A stretch of DNA of 64,000 nt from Sphaerisporangium siamense (GTDB lineage Bacteria; Actinomycetota; Actinomycetes; Streptosporangiales; Streptosporangiaceae), in contig NZ_JACHND010000001.1 of assembly GCF_014205275.1 (NCBI RefSeq), forward strand, positions 4,216,001 to 4,280,000, read 5' to 3'. Every line of letters starts with the position of its first letter. The first letter of the stretch is position 1. Under the pieces are notes generated by a model that did no database searches, was not told the origin of the DNA, and was given only the letters and a program-made list of their open reading frames with translations. Of this stretch, positions 1-7,818 are shown in pieces. The position numbers and the translations under genes were made by a program.

Positions 1-1021
1 TGAAGACGCAGTCCATCTGGCCCTGGACGGTGCCGATCGTGAGGGCGCCACGGGCGATGGTCTTGCCGTAGGAGTTGGTCACGACGACCGGGGTGCCCTC
101 CTTGATATCGGTGTTGGGGCCGCTCTTGACGCTGCAGTTCTGGCCGTTGCTGATGTTGATGATGTTCGGGTCGCCCTTGACGGTGATCTCGCCGCCCACG
201 TTGACCACCGCGTACGTCGGCGACGGCGACGCGGAGGCGGTGGTGACGCCGACGCCGTTCATGGAGGCGACGAAGTAGCCGCCCGCGCCCAGCAGCACCA
301 CGGGCAGGCCGACCGCGAGGAGCCAGAACATCGGGCCGCGCTTGCGCTTGGAGGCGCCGTCCGTGGCGGTGTCGTCCTGGTTCGGCTTGTCGTACAGGGA
401 CGAGCTGTAGAGCGATTGGCCGTAGTGGGACGCCGGGCCGTAGAGGGCGGGGCCCTGGGCGGACTGATCCTGGGACGACTGGTCCTGGGCGGGCCAGCCG
501 AAGGCGGACGGGTTCTCGGCCGGCCCGCCGAACGGGGACGGAGTCTCGGCCGGGCCGCCGAACGGGGACGGAGTCTCGGCCGGGCCGCCGAACGGGGACT
601 GGGGCTCGGCCGGGCCGCCGAAGCTCTCGGCCGATCGGCCGTAGGGCGACTGGGGCTCCGAGGTGCGGCCGTACGAGGACTGGCCCTGCGACGGCTGCCC
701 GTAGTCCTCGGCGGGCCAGCCGTAGGGGGACTGGCCCTGGGAGGGCTGCCCGTAGGGAGGCTGTTCCTGGGACGAGCGGCCGTAGGGAGATTGGTTGTCG
801 GGCGGCATCCCATAAGGCGATTGGGTATGGGACGGCTGCCCGTAAGGGCTCTCGGACGGCTGGCCGTAAGGGGACTGGTTGTCCGCGGACTGGCCGTATG
901 GAGATTGGCCGTGGGAAGGCCGGGCGTACGGGGACTCACTCTGGGATGGCTCACCGTACGGGGACTGGTTTTCCGGGGAAACGTCGTAGGGGGATTGGCG
1001 GGGGCCGTTCTGGTACGCCAT
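1..1021 (-). CDS. SPYG-repeat single-pass membrane protein (partial)
   Basis: The reading frame opens at an ATG at 1021 and runs off the left edge, so the C-terminus is missing. Residues 1 to about 200 are a low-complexity cytoplasmic tail of SPYG/SPFG units alternating with Gln-, Ser- and Pro-rich spacers. A basic KRKRG stretch then precedes one hydrophobic helix at about residues 231-252. The part after the helix is polar, with short beta-like stretches and two cysteines about 26 residues apart, and would lie outside the cell. Many actinomycetes have such proteins, with a Pro/Gln-rich tail, one helix and a small external domain; their function is unknown. No enzymatic motif is visible. The topology (N-terminus inside) is inferred from the positive charges before the helix. 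Confidence 0.75.
   Translation of the reverse strand, partial: MAYQNGPRQSPYDVSPENQSPYGEPSQSESPYARPSHGQSPYGQSADNQSPYGQPSESPYGQPSHTQSPYGMPPDNQSPYGRSSQEQPPYGQPSQGQSPYGWPAEDYGQPSQGQSSYGRTSEPQSPYGRSAESFGGPAEPQSPFGGPAETPSPFGGPAETPSPFGGPAENPSAFGWPAQDQSSQDQSAQGPALYGPASHYGQSLYSSSLYDKPNQDDTATDGASKRKRGPMFWLLAVGLPVVLLGAGGYFVASMNGVGVTTASASPSPTYAVVNVGGEITVKGDPNIINISNGQNCSVKSGPNTDIKEGTPVVVTNSYGKTIARGALTIGTVQGQMDCVF
440..1010 (-). repeat. SPYG/SPFG-encoding tandem repeats
   Basis: About sixteen degenerate units encode SPYG or SPFG followed by a Pro-, Ser- or Glu-containing spacer. The closest copies lie around 519-600, where a 36-base unit occurs almost unchanged. The repeats stay in frame inside the membrane-protein gene, so they expand or contract its cytoplasmic tail. 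Confidence 0.75.
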
Positions 1022-1381
1022 CGTTGGTCTCCGTGGTGGGCCGAGATTGGTGCCGTAAAGACAAGCAGCACACCTTAGCCCGGATCCTCCCCGCGCAGGA
1101 CGCGATCGGGTCGTTAATAGGTCACGGGACGATATCTTGGCGGTCACCTGCGCTTCATGGGGCCGGAGACCGCCGCGTGGGGTCTGGACGGGTCCGCGCG
1201 GGCCGGTTCCGGCCTGTCGGCCGGCATGTCGCGCGGGCGTGCTCAGTGACATCACGTGCGGCGACAATTCGATTACTCATGGGAATCGAATTGCTCCGTC
1301 CCGGCCGGTCACGGTGAGATGGGCGGTGCTCGCGCGAAGGCCGGCGGTCGCCGATACTTTCCAATTGTGACGGGGGACTTG
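1022..1381. promoter_or_regulatory. Divergent intergenic region
   Basis: This 360-base gap separates two divergent genes and should hold both promoters. No convincing -35/-10 pair, operator or RNA gene was recognised. Short frames crossing it have no family signature. Confidence 0.35.
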
Positions 1382-2143
1382 ATGCGGGTCGCGTACGCCA
1401 CGGCGCCGGGAACTCCCGGGCGCCGTAATGAGGATTTCGTCATCGCGGGTCCCGACTGGGTCGTGGTCCTCGACGGCGCCACCGCGCCCGCGGGCGTGGA
1501 ATCCGGCTGCGTTCACGACGTGCCGTGGCTGGTGGCGCGGCTGGCCGCCGCCCTGGCCCGTGGTCTCGTGCTCGACCGCGGCGCGAGCCTGCAGGACATC
1601 CTCGGCGGGGCGATCGGCGCGACGATGAAGGCGCACGTCGACACGTGTGACCTGGCGAACCCCGATTCCCCGTCGTCCACCGTCGCGATGCTCCGCCGGC
1701 GCGGGGAGAGCGTCGACTATCTGGTGCTCTGCGATTCGCCGGTCGTACTGGCGACCGGGGACGGCGGCGTCGAGGTGGTCCACGACGACAGGACCGAACA
1801 CCTGCCCGGCGGCCGGCCGTACAGTTTCGAACTGGTCCGGTCGACGCGTAACCGGCCGGGCGGGTTCTGGGTCGCCTCCACCGATCCGGGCGCCGCGCAC
1901 GAGGCGCTGACCGGGTCGGTCGCGGCGTCGGACCTCGACGGGGCGCTCGTGCTCACCGACGGCGTGACACGGCTGGTGGAGTGGTTCGGGTATTCGTGGG
2001 AGACGCTGCGCCGCGTCGCCGAGGAGCAAGGCCCCGCCCGCCTGATTTCCCTGGTGAGGGAGGAGGAAGGGAAGACCGTCGTCCCGCGCCCGGGGAAACC
2101 TCACGATGACGCGACGGCGGCGTGGGTCTCGTTCGCGGAGTAG
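1382..2143 (+). CDS. PP2C-like serine/threonine phosphatase
   Basis: The 253-residue protein has the spaced acidic motifs of the PP2C fold: RNED near the N-terminus, VVLDGAT at about residue 35, LTDGVTRLVE at about residue 192, and DDATAAW close to the C-terminus. These Asp residues normally bind the catalytic metal ions, so the predicted role is metal-dependent dephosphorylation of a phosphoprotein. It is at the short end for the family and has no regulatory domain or membrane segment. The ATG at 1382 follows a G-rich stretch and starts directly at the conserved core. A GTG at 1367 in the same frame is the alternative. The substrate is unknown. Confidence 0.72.
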   Translation: MRVAYATAPGTPGRRNEDFVIAGPDWVVVLDGATAPAGVESGCVHDVPWLVARLAAALARGLVLDRGASLQDILGGAIGATMKAHVDTCDLANPDSPSSTVAMLRRRGESVDYLVLCDSPVVLATGDGGVEVVHDDRTEHLPGGRPYSFELVRSTRNRPGGFWVASTDPGAAHEALTGSVAASDLDGALVLTDGVTRLVEWFGYSWETLRRVAEEQGPARLISLVREEEGKTVVPRPGKPHDDATAAWVSFAE

Positions 2144-2271
2144 CGCGCCACGCCCGGCCCGGACGCGGGATTTCCCCCACGGTGGCCGTGCGCCGTGCGC
2201 GCCGGTGTCCGCTCGATACCGTGCTGCCCCGCCGGGATGTAGCGTGCCGGGTGAGGGAGGTCGGACGACGC

Positions 2272-2565
2272 ATGACAGACAAGCCGCCCACCACGATAGG
2301 CGCGTGCTACGCGTGCAAACGCGGGTTCGCCTACGACCCGCAGACGGTCACCCTGTTCCCCGTCGATCCCGAGACCGGGCTGCCCCCGGGGATGACGGTG
2401 CTGGGCTCGACGCGGGAGCCGTCCCCGGAGGCGCTGGCCAGGGCCGTGCGCAAGCCCGTGTGCCCGGACTGCGTCCGCAGGGCCGAGCAGTTCAAGGAGG
2501 CCTCAGAACGGGTGGCCGACCCGTCGGCGGGCTGGAAGTCCTGGCCCCCGGGCGGCGACGGCTGA
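2272..2565 (+). CDS. Small CxxC...CxxC zinc-ribbon-like protein
   Basis: This 97-residue protein has CYAC near the N-terminus and CPDC about 53 residues later, spacing that suits a structural zinc site. The ATG at 2272 follows a GGAGG-like ribosome site. The frame stays open further upstream, but that sequence looks like non-coding Arg-rich translation. The C-terminal part is polar and has no recognisable domain. Function is unknown. Confidence 0.65.
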   Translation: MTDKPPTTIGACYACKRGFAYDPQTVTLFPVDPETGLPPGMTVLGSTREPSPEALARAVRKPVCPDCVRRAEQFKEASERVADPSAGWKSWPPGGDG

Positions 2566-2655
2566 TCTCGGCGGGCCTCTCCGAGCCGGATGTCGGGATG
2601 CGCCTGGTTTGGGTAGGACACGCGTGACGGGCTCCACGACGTCGAAAGGATCACG

Positions 2656-3915
2656 ATGGGCGCTCCTGAGGATGTGCTCGCCCACATCCCCCCGGGCGCG
2701 GACCTGATCGTCCCGAATGCCGCGGGCGAGCCGGTCACGCTGCTCGACACCCTGGAGGCGCACGCCGGCCGTCTGGAAGGGGTGCGGATCCACCGGATGG
2801 ATCCCCGCCGCGAGCGCGCCTACATCCGCGGCGAGTTCGGGGACCGGCTGCGGCACGTGGACTACTTCCTCGGGCCCGGGTCCCGGCGGGCGTACTGGGA
2901 CGGCGGCTGCGACCTGGTGCCGGTCCACTTCAGCGAGGCCGCGATGCTCATGCGCGCCACCACCAAGTGCACGCTGGCGATCGCGACGGTCAGCCCTCCC
3001 GACCGGCACGGGTACGTGAGCATGGGCACCAACGCCGACTACACCGCCTCGTTCATCGGCGACATCCCGTTCTTCGTCGAGGTGAACCCCAACATGCCGT
3101 ACACCTCCGGGGAGAACCAGATCAAGCTCGCCGACGTCGCGGGCTGGTGCCGTTCCGAGGCGCCGCTGCCCGAACTGGAGCGCACACGGCCGGACGAGCG
3201 GGACACGGCGATCGCCGCCTACATCGCCGAGCGCGTCCCGGACGGCGCGTGCCTGCAGATCGGGGTCGGCCGCGTGCCGAGCGCGCTGCCCGCCGCCCTG
3301 TCGGGCCACCGCGACCTCGGCGTGCACACCGAGGTGCTGTCCGACGGCATCATGGAGCTGGTCGAGAAGGGCGTGGTCACCGGCGCGCGCAAGCGCCACT
3401 TCCGCAACAAGCACGTCGCGACGTTCGCGGTCGGCACCCGCCGCCTGTACGACTGGCTGGACCACAACGGCGCCGTCGCGATGATGCCGGCGGCCTGGGT
3501 GAACAGCCCGCGGACGGTCGCGCGCGAGCCCGGCACGGTGTCGGTCAACGCCACCAGCGAGGTGGACCTGCTGGGACAGGCCGCCAGCGAGACGATCGCG
3601 GGACGCTACTGGTCGGGGTCCGGCGGGCAGAGCGACTTCGCGCGCGGCGCCATGTACTCCGAGGGCGGCCAGGGGTTCCTGGTCCTGCACGCGACGACCG
3701 GCGACGGGAGGAGCCGCGTCAACCTGAGGCTGACCCCGGGCAGCGTCGTCACCACGCTGAAGAACACGGTGGACAACGTCGTGACCGAGTACGGCGTCGC
3801 CGAGCTGCGCGGCCGGACGATGGCCGAGCGGGCCGCGGCGCTCATCAGGATCGCCCACCCCGGCCACAGGGACCGCCTGCGCCACGAGGCCCGCCACGCG
3901 GGACTGATGACCTGA
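2656..3915 (+). CDS. Acetyl-CoA hydrolase/transferase family protein
   Basis: The 419-residue protein matches the length and layout of 4-hydroxybutyrate/acetyl-CoA CoA-transferases. The N-terminal half has the VPVHFSE and SPPDRHGYVSMG blocks. The C-terminal half has the conserved LHTEVLSDG block, the SGGQSDFARGA glycine-rich loop and the NVVTEYGVAELRG block. Such enzymes move CoA between a short-chain acyl-CoA and a carboxylate through a glutamyl-CoA intermediate. The exact acyl substrate cannot be read from sequence. A GAAAGGA ribosome site precedes the ATG. A strong hairpin follows before the convergent NADAR gene, so this is probably a single-gene unit. Confidence 0.88.
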   Translation: MGAPEDVLAHIPPGADLIVPNAAGEPVTLLDTLEAHAGRLEGVRIHRMDPRRERAYIRGEFGDRLRHVDYFLGPGSRRAYWDGGCDLVPVHFSEAAMLMRATTKCTLAIATVSPPDRHGYVSMGTNADYTASFIGDIPFFVEVNPNMPYTSGENQIKLADVAGWCRSEAPLPELERTRPDERDTAIAAYIAERVPDGACLQIGVGRVPSALPAALSGHRDLGVHTEVLSDGIMELVEKGVVTGARKRHFRNKHVATFAVGTRRLYDWLDHNGAVAMMPAAWVNSPRTVAREPGTVSVNATSEVDLLGQAASETIAGRYWSGSGGQSDFARGAMYSEGGQGFLVLHATTGDGRSRVNLRLTPGSVVTTLKNTVDNVVTEYGVAELRGRTMAERAAALIRIAHPGHRDRLRHEARHAGLMT

Positions 3916-3936
3916 CGCCACGCGGGACGTCTCGCG

Positions 3937-3967
3937 CCGGCGACGGGCGGACGCGCCCGCCCGCCGG
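3937..3967. terminator. Hairpin between convergent genes
   Basis: A two-part stem (CCGGCG with CGCCGG outside, CGGGCG with CGCCCG inside, separated by small bulges) lies between two converging genes. There is no T-tract, so it would act as a GC-rich bidirectional terminator. Confidence 0.5.
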
Positions 3968-3979
3968 AGACCGGGAGGA

Positions 3980-4549
3980 CTAAGCCTCCGCGAGGACGTC
4001 CCGGGCCTTCATCAGGGCGAACCCGAGCAGGTTCAGCCCCTGCCATCGCTCCGCCGAGGCGGCGCGTTCGTCGGAGGCCGTCAGGCCGATGCCCCAGACG
4101 CGGTCGTGGGGGCTGGCCTCGACGAGGACGTGGTCGCGCGTGGCCAGCAGGTATTCCGCGAGCTCGGGGCGGGCGCCGAACTTGGCGACGTTGCCCCGGA
4201 CCACGATGGCGAACCGGTGCGCCGCCCACGTCTCCTCGGAGAAGCCGCGGACGGCGCGGCCGAGGGCCTTGGCCTCGCCGGGGTGCGCCGCGGCGAGGAT
4301 CGCGGACGCGGTCTCGTCGTCGCCGGACAGCCACGCCTTGTGGGCCATCATGTAGTGCTCCGCGGACCGGTACAGGCGCCCGTCCTCGGTGAACTCGACC
4401 GGCCACCACTGGCTCAGGGCGCCGGGGCCGATCTGTCCGTCGCGCCGTGGGCGGTGTCCCCAGAAGTACAGGTAGCGAGGGCGCATACCGGAACGCTCGG
4501 CGGCGACGGCCTCGGCGACCGAATACGGGTGATCATGGAGCGTGGGCAT
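3980..4549 (-). CDS. NADAR family N-glycosidase (YbiA-like)
   Basis: The 189-residue protein carries the NADAR hallmarks: a YLYFWGHRP-type opening, the YRSAEHYMMAHKAWL block around residue 60, and a C-terminal VWGIGL...WQGLNLLGFALM block. Family members cleave N-glycosidic bonds, either in early riboflavin intermediates (YbiA) or in ADP-ribosyl-guanine adducts of nucleic acids. Which activity applies here cannot be told from the sequence. The ATG at 4549 is chosen because the fold begins immediately after it. The long upstream extension of the frame is Arg/Pro-rich and unlikely to be translated. The gene stands alone. Confidence 0.85.
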   Translation of the reverse strand: MPTLHDHPYSVAEAVAAERSGMRPRYLYFWGHRPRRDGQIGPGALSQWWPVEFTEDGRLYRSAEHYMMAHKAWLSGDDETASAILAAAHPGEAKALGRAVRGFSEETWAAHRFAIVVRGNVAKFGARPELAEYLLATRDHVLVEASPHDRVWGIGLTASDERAASAERWQGLNLLGFALMKARDVLAEA

Positions 4550-5003
4550 CGTCCTAGGGTGACATGTCCGGACGAGGGGTCGCCATCGCTTATTGGGTGT
4601 CTGCCGCAGGGGATTCTCGGGCGGGCCCGGAAACGGCGATTGAGGAGGCGCGTACGGGAAGGGAAGGCGTTCGGGACGGGAACCGAATACGGCGAGGTTA
4701 TTGCACGGAGTCAAGGATTCCCATGGCGGGCGTGAAATGGTCGGTCCTCTTTCTTTGGATGTGACATCCGAAATGGGGGCGTGGCATGGGTGGGCGGGGG
4801 TGCCGCCCTGGCCTGGGTGCGCTCCCACGCGCCGGCGGCGCGGCGCGCCGGCCTGGGTTTGAGCAGGTGAATCCGGGCCGCACCGACCGTCCCGCGAGGC
4901 GTGTCCCTATTCGTAAGTTCGCGGCGGCGCATGGTCCCGGTTGAACCACGAATATGATTCGTGTAATGACAGCCTTGACAAAACACCTATAAGATCCCCC
5001 ATC
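4550..5003. other. Intergenic region upstream of the GPP34 gene
   Basis: A 454-base divergent gap with no supported gene. It holds an operator-like inverted repeat (4947-4963), a TTGACA at 4975-4980 and a TATAAG-like element at 4988-4993. The last two are too close together to be a normal -35/-10 pair, so the true promoter is unresolved. Confidence 0.4.
4947..4963. promoter_or_regulatory. Perfect inverted repeat CACGAAT-N3-ATTCGTG
   Basis: Two perfect 7-base arms flank a 3-base centre, 41 bases before the GTG start of the GPP34 gene and just upstream of promoter-like hexamers. The geometry suits a dimeric repressor or activator. The regulator is unknown. Confidence 0.5.
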
Positions 5004-5672
5004 GTGGCTGAAGTCGCTCTTCCCGGTCTCCGGTTGGCCGATGACCTGTTCTTCGGGATGCATTACGACATAACCGGTCGAATGCGACTGCACGCCCGGT
5101 TGACCGGCCTCGGTCTCGCCGCGGCGCTGCTGGGCGAGCTGATGCTCGCCGAACGGATCGCCGTCCACAAGGTCCAGGGCGAGACACGGCTCCAGGCCGG
5201 CGCGCCCCGCCAGGGTGAGGGCGCCGGCGCGGGACACCCCGAGCACGGGCGGGACATGGTCACCCGCGCCGTCCTCGACCACATCGTCGCCGAGCCGTCC
5301 CACCCCTTCCGCACCTGGCTGCAGTTCATCGCGCGGACGGCCCACGCCGACATCGCGACCCGGATGACCGCCGCCGGCCTGCTGCGCCCCCAGCGGATGC
5401 GCCTGTCCTCCCGGTACCTGCCGGTCGACGCCAACCAGGCGGCGTGGCCGGTCGGACGGCTCAACCTGGCGGTGCGGCGCAGGGAACCCCTGAACACCCA
5501 GGACCGCGTCCTGCTCGGCCTGCTGGTCGCGACGGGCGTCGGCAGGCACGTGCTGTGGGAGCACAACGCGGCGTACCTGGCGCAGTCGGCGGCCGGGCTC
5601 ACGGCCCCGCTCCAGGAACTGCTCGCGCAGACCGAGGCCGCCGTCGGAGACGCCGTCATCAGCCGCCGGTGA
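5004..5672 (+). CDS. GPP34 (GOLPH3-like) family protein
   Basis: The 222-residue, mostly helical protein opens with the LADDLFFGMHYD block typical of bacterial GPP34 proteins, followed by LGLAAALLGELMLAERI and a C-terminal helix-rich region. Eukaryotic relatives (GOLPH3/Vps74) bind phosphatidylinositol-4-phosphate. Actinobacteria often have several copies with no known function. The GTG at 5004 puts the conserved block about ten residues from the start. An upstream ATG at 4941 is possible but would overlap promoter-like sequence. The permease gene begins 46 bases downstream. Confidence 0.75.
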   Translation: MAEVALPGLRLADDLFFGMHYDITGRMRLHARLTGLGLAAALLGELMLAERIAVHKVQGETRLQAGAPRQGEGAGAGHPEHGRDMVTRAVLDHIVAEPSHPFRTWLQFIARTAHADIATRMTAAGLLRPQRMRLSSRYLPVDANQAAWPVGRLNLAVRRREPLNTQDRVLLGLLVATGVGRHVLWEHNAAYLAQSAAGLTAPLQELLAQTEAAVGDAVISRR

Positions 5673-5718
5673 CCTCGCTTCCGGCCTCCTCCCTTCCCCT
5701 CGTCACAAGGAGTTCCGG

Positions 5719-7191
5719 TTGTCCCTGACAGAACAGAGGGCCGGCGCCGTCTCGGCGGCGCTGGCCGAAGATCGCCTCGGCGTGCCGTCGGTGGTCTTCT
5801 TCGTCATATCGGCGGCGGCGCCGCTGACCGTCGTCGCGGGAGTGGTCGGCACCGCCTACGCGGTGACCGGCGTGACCGGGGTGCCGCTGGCGTTCCTCGT
5901 GCTCGGCGCGATCCTCGCCGTGTTCGCCGTCGGGTACGTGACCATGGCCCGCCACGTCGTCAACGCGGGCGCGTTCTACGCCTACACCGCCCAGGGGCTC
6001 GGCCGCCCGTTCGGCGTGGCCACCGCGTGGGTCGCGCTGCTGGCCTACAACGCGCTGCAGGTCGGCCTGTACGGCGTGATCGCCTCCGCGGTGAACCCGT
6101 TGCTCGCGGAGTGGTTCGGCGTCAGCCTCGACTGGTGGGTCGTGGCCCTGGCCGCCTGGGCGGTCACTGGCGCGCTCGGGCTGATGCGGGTGGACGTCAA
6201 CGGCAGGGTGCTGTCGGTGCTGCTGATGGCCGAGATCGCGGTCGTGGTCGTCTTCGACATCGCCGACCTGGCCAACCCGGCGGCGTCCGGCTACTCCATG
6301 GAAGGGTTCGCCCCGTCGAGCCTCGTCGTGCCCGGGATGGGCGCGCTGGTGGCGGTGTGCGTCGCGGCCTTCTCCGGCTTCGAGTCCTCGGTGGTGTTCT
6401 CCGAGGAGACCAAGGACCCCCGGCGCACGGTGCCGATCGCCACGTACGTCGCCCTCGCCGTCATCTCGGGCCTCTACGCCGTCTCGTCGTGGACGGTGAG
6501 CGTGGCCGTGGGCCCGGACAAGGTGGTCGAGGCGTCCAGGAGCCAGGGCCCCGGCCTCATCTTCGGCCTGGCCGGGCAGCACATGGGCTCGGCCGTGGCG
6601 ACGCTCGGCTCGGTGCTGTTCGTGACGAGCATCGTGGCGGCGCTCATCGCCTTCCACAACACGATCTCCCGGTACATCTTCGCCCTCGGCAGGGAGAGGG
6701 TGCTGCCCGCCGTGTTCGGCCGCACCTCCCCGCCGACCGGGGCCCCGGTGACCGGCTCGGTCGCGCAGAGCGTCATCGGGCTGGCCGTGATCGCCGTCTA
6801 CGCGTTCGCCGGCCTGGACCCGGTGGTGCACCTGTTCTTCACGATCGGCTCGTTCGGCGGGTTCGGGGTGCTGCTGCTGCTCGCGGGCACCTCGGTCGCG
6901 GTGCTGTGCTACTTCGCCAAGAACCCCGGCACGGAGAACGCCTGGCGTACCAAGGTGGCGCCCGCCGTCGCCTCGGTGCTGCTGTTCGTCGTGCTGGGGC
7001 TCGCCCTGTCCAACTTCGACGTCGTGCTCGGCGTCGAGCCGTCCTCTCCGCTGCGCTGGATCCTGCCCGGCGTCTACCTCGCCGCCGTCGCGCTCGGCGT
7101 CCTGTGGGGGCTGACTCTGCGGGCGAGCAGGCCGGACGTCTACGCCAACATAGGCCTGGGAGCCCGGGCGGCGATCGGAGGCCGGAGATGA
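5719..7191 (+). CDS. APC-superfamily amino acid permease
   Basis: The 490-residue protein has about twelve hydrophobic helices and the APC N-terminal signature (VFFVISAAAPLTVVAGVVG in helix 1). A long hydrophilic loop holds the conserved FSGFESSVVFSEET block near residue 220. It should move an amino acid or amine across the membrane by proton coupling. The substrate is not predictable. The TTG at 5719 is chosen because AAGGAG lies at the correct spacing before it. The stop overlaps the start of the acetyltransferase gene by ATGA, so the two are translationally coupled. Confidence 0.87.
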   Translation: MSLTEQRAGAVSAALAEDRLGVPSVVFFVISAAAPLTVVAGVVGTAYAVTGVTGVPLAFLVLGAILAVFAVGYVTMARHVVNAGAFYAYTAQGLGRPFGVATAWVALLAYNALQVGLYGVIASAVNPLLAEWFGVSLDWWVVALAAWAVTGALGLMRVDVNGRVLSVLLMAEIAVVVVFDIADLANPAASGYSMEGFAPSSLVVPGMGALVAVCVAAFSGFESSVVFSEETKDPRRTVPIATYVALAVISGLYAVSSWTVSVAVGPDKVVEASRSQGPGLIFGLAGQHMGSAVATLGSVLFVTSIVAALIAFHNTISRYIFALGRERVLPAVFGRTSPPTGAPVTGSVAQSVIGLAVIAVYAFAGLDPVVHLFFTIGSFGGFGVLLLLAGTSVAVLCYFAKNPGTENAWRTKVAPAVASVLLFVVLGLALSNFDVVLGVEPSSPLRWILPGVYLAAVALGVLWGLTLRASRPDVYANIGLGARAAIGGRR

Positions 7192-7781
7192 CCGAGATCA
7201 TCGACCTGGGGGCCGAACCCGGGGCCGCGAGAATCGCCGGGGCCGTGGTCGGCGAGTCCTTCCACGCCCTGCAGGTCTCGCTGTGGACCATTCCACCGGA
7301 GGACGACCGCCGCGCGCTCCTGCCCGGCTTCTTCGCCCTGCACGCCGCGCACGCCCTCACCCACGGCGAGATCGCCGCCACCGCCGACCGGACGGCGGTC
7401 GCGGTCTGGTTCGACAACCGCAATCCGCCCCTGCCGCCCGTGCCGGGCCTGGAGGAGTACGTGGGGGAGATGAAGCCCGACTACGCCGAGCGCTTCATGG
7501 CCCTCGGCGAGGAGATGGAGCGGCGCCACCCCGGCACGCCGCACCACTACCTGGCGCTGCTCGCCGTTCTTCCCGGCCACCAGGGGCACGGGCTCGGCAG
7601 CCTGCTGCTGGAGCGGCACCACCGCAGGCTGGACGCCGAAGGGATCGCCGCGTACCTGGAGGCCAGTAATGTCAACAGCCGGCGCCTCTACCTGCGGCAC
7701 GGCTACGAGGACCTGGGCGAGCCGCTGCGCCTTCCCGGCGGCCCGCCGATGTTCCCGATGTGGCGCCCGCCGAAGCCCTGA
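7188..7781 (+). CDS. GNAT family N-acetyltransferase
   Basis: The 197-residue protein has the GNAT acetyl-CoA binding motif (LAVLPGHQGHGLGSLLLE, about residues 124-141) and the C-terminal EASNVNSRRLYLRHGYE block. It should acetylate a small amine using acetyl-CoA. Coupling to the permease by ATGA suggests the imported compound, or a toxic analogue, is its substrate. This is inference. Confidence 0.85.
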   Translation: MTEIIDLGAEPGAARIAGAVVGESFHALQVSLWTIPPEDDRRALLPGFFALHAAHALTHGEIAATADRTAVAVWFDNRNPPLPPVPGLEEYVGEMKPDYAERFMALGEEMERRHPGTPHHYLALLAVLPGHQGHGLGSLLLERHHRRLDAEGIAAYLEASNVNSRRLYLRHGYEDLGEPLRLPGGPPMFPMWRPPKP

Positions 7782-7794
7782 CCGCGGTCGCGGC

Positions 7795-7818
7795 GCGCGT
7801 CACACCTTGGTGACGCGC
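7795..7818. terminator. Hairpin between convergent genes
   Basis: A perfect 9-base stem (GCGCGTCAC with GTGACGCGC, 6-base loop) overlaps the stop codon of the glycoside hydrolase gene and follows the acetyltransferase gene. It is placed to end transcription in both directions. Confidence 0.55.

Noticed and set aside
259-1071. Reverse and forward frames over the SPYG repeat region (259-1071, 416-1078).
   Set aside because: They are repeat-driven frame shadows. The frame from 1021 gives a coherent repeat tail, one membrane helix and an external domain.
4975-4993. TTGACA and TATAAG before the GPP34 gene as a standard promoter.
   Set aside because: Only seven bases separate them, far below the usual 16-19.
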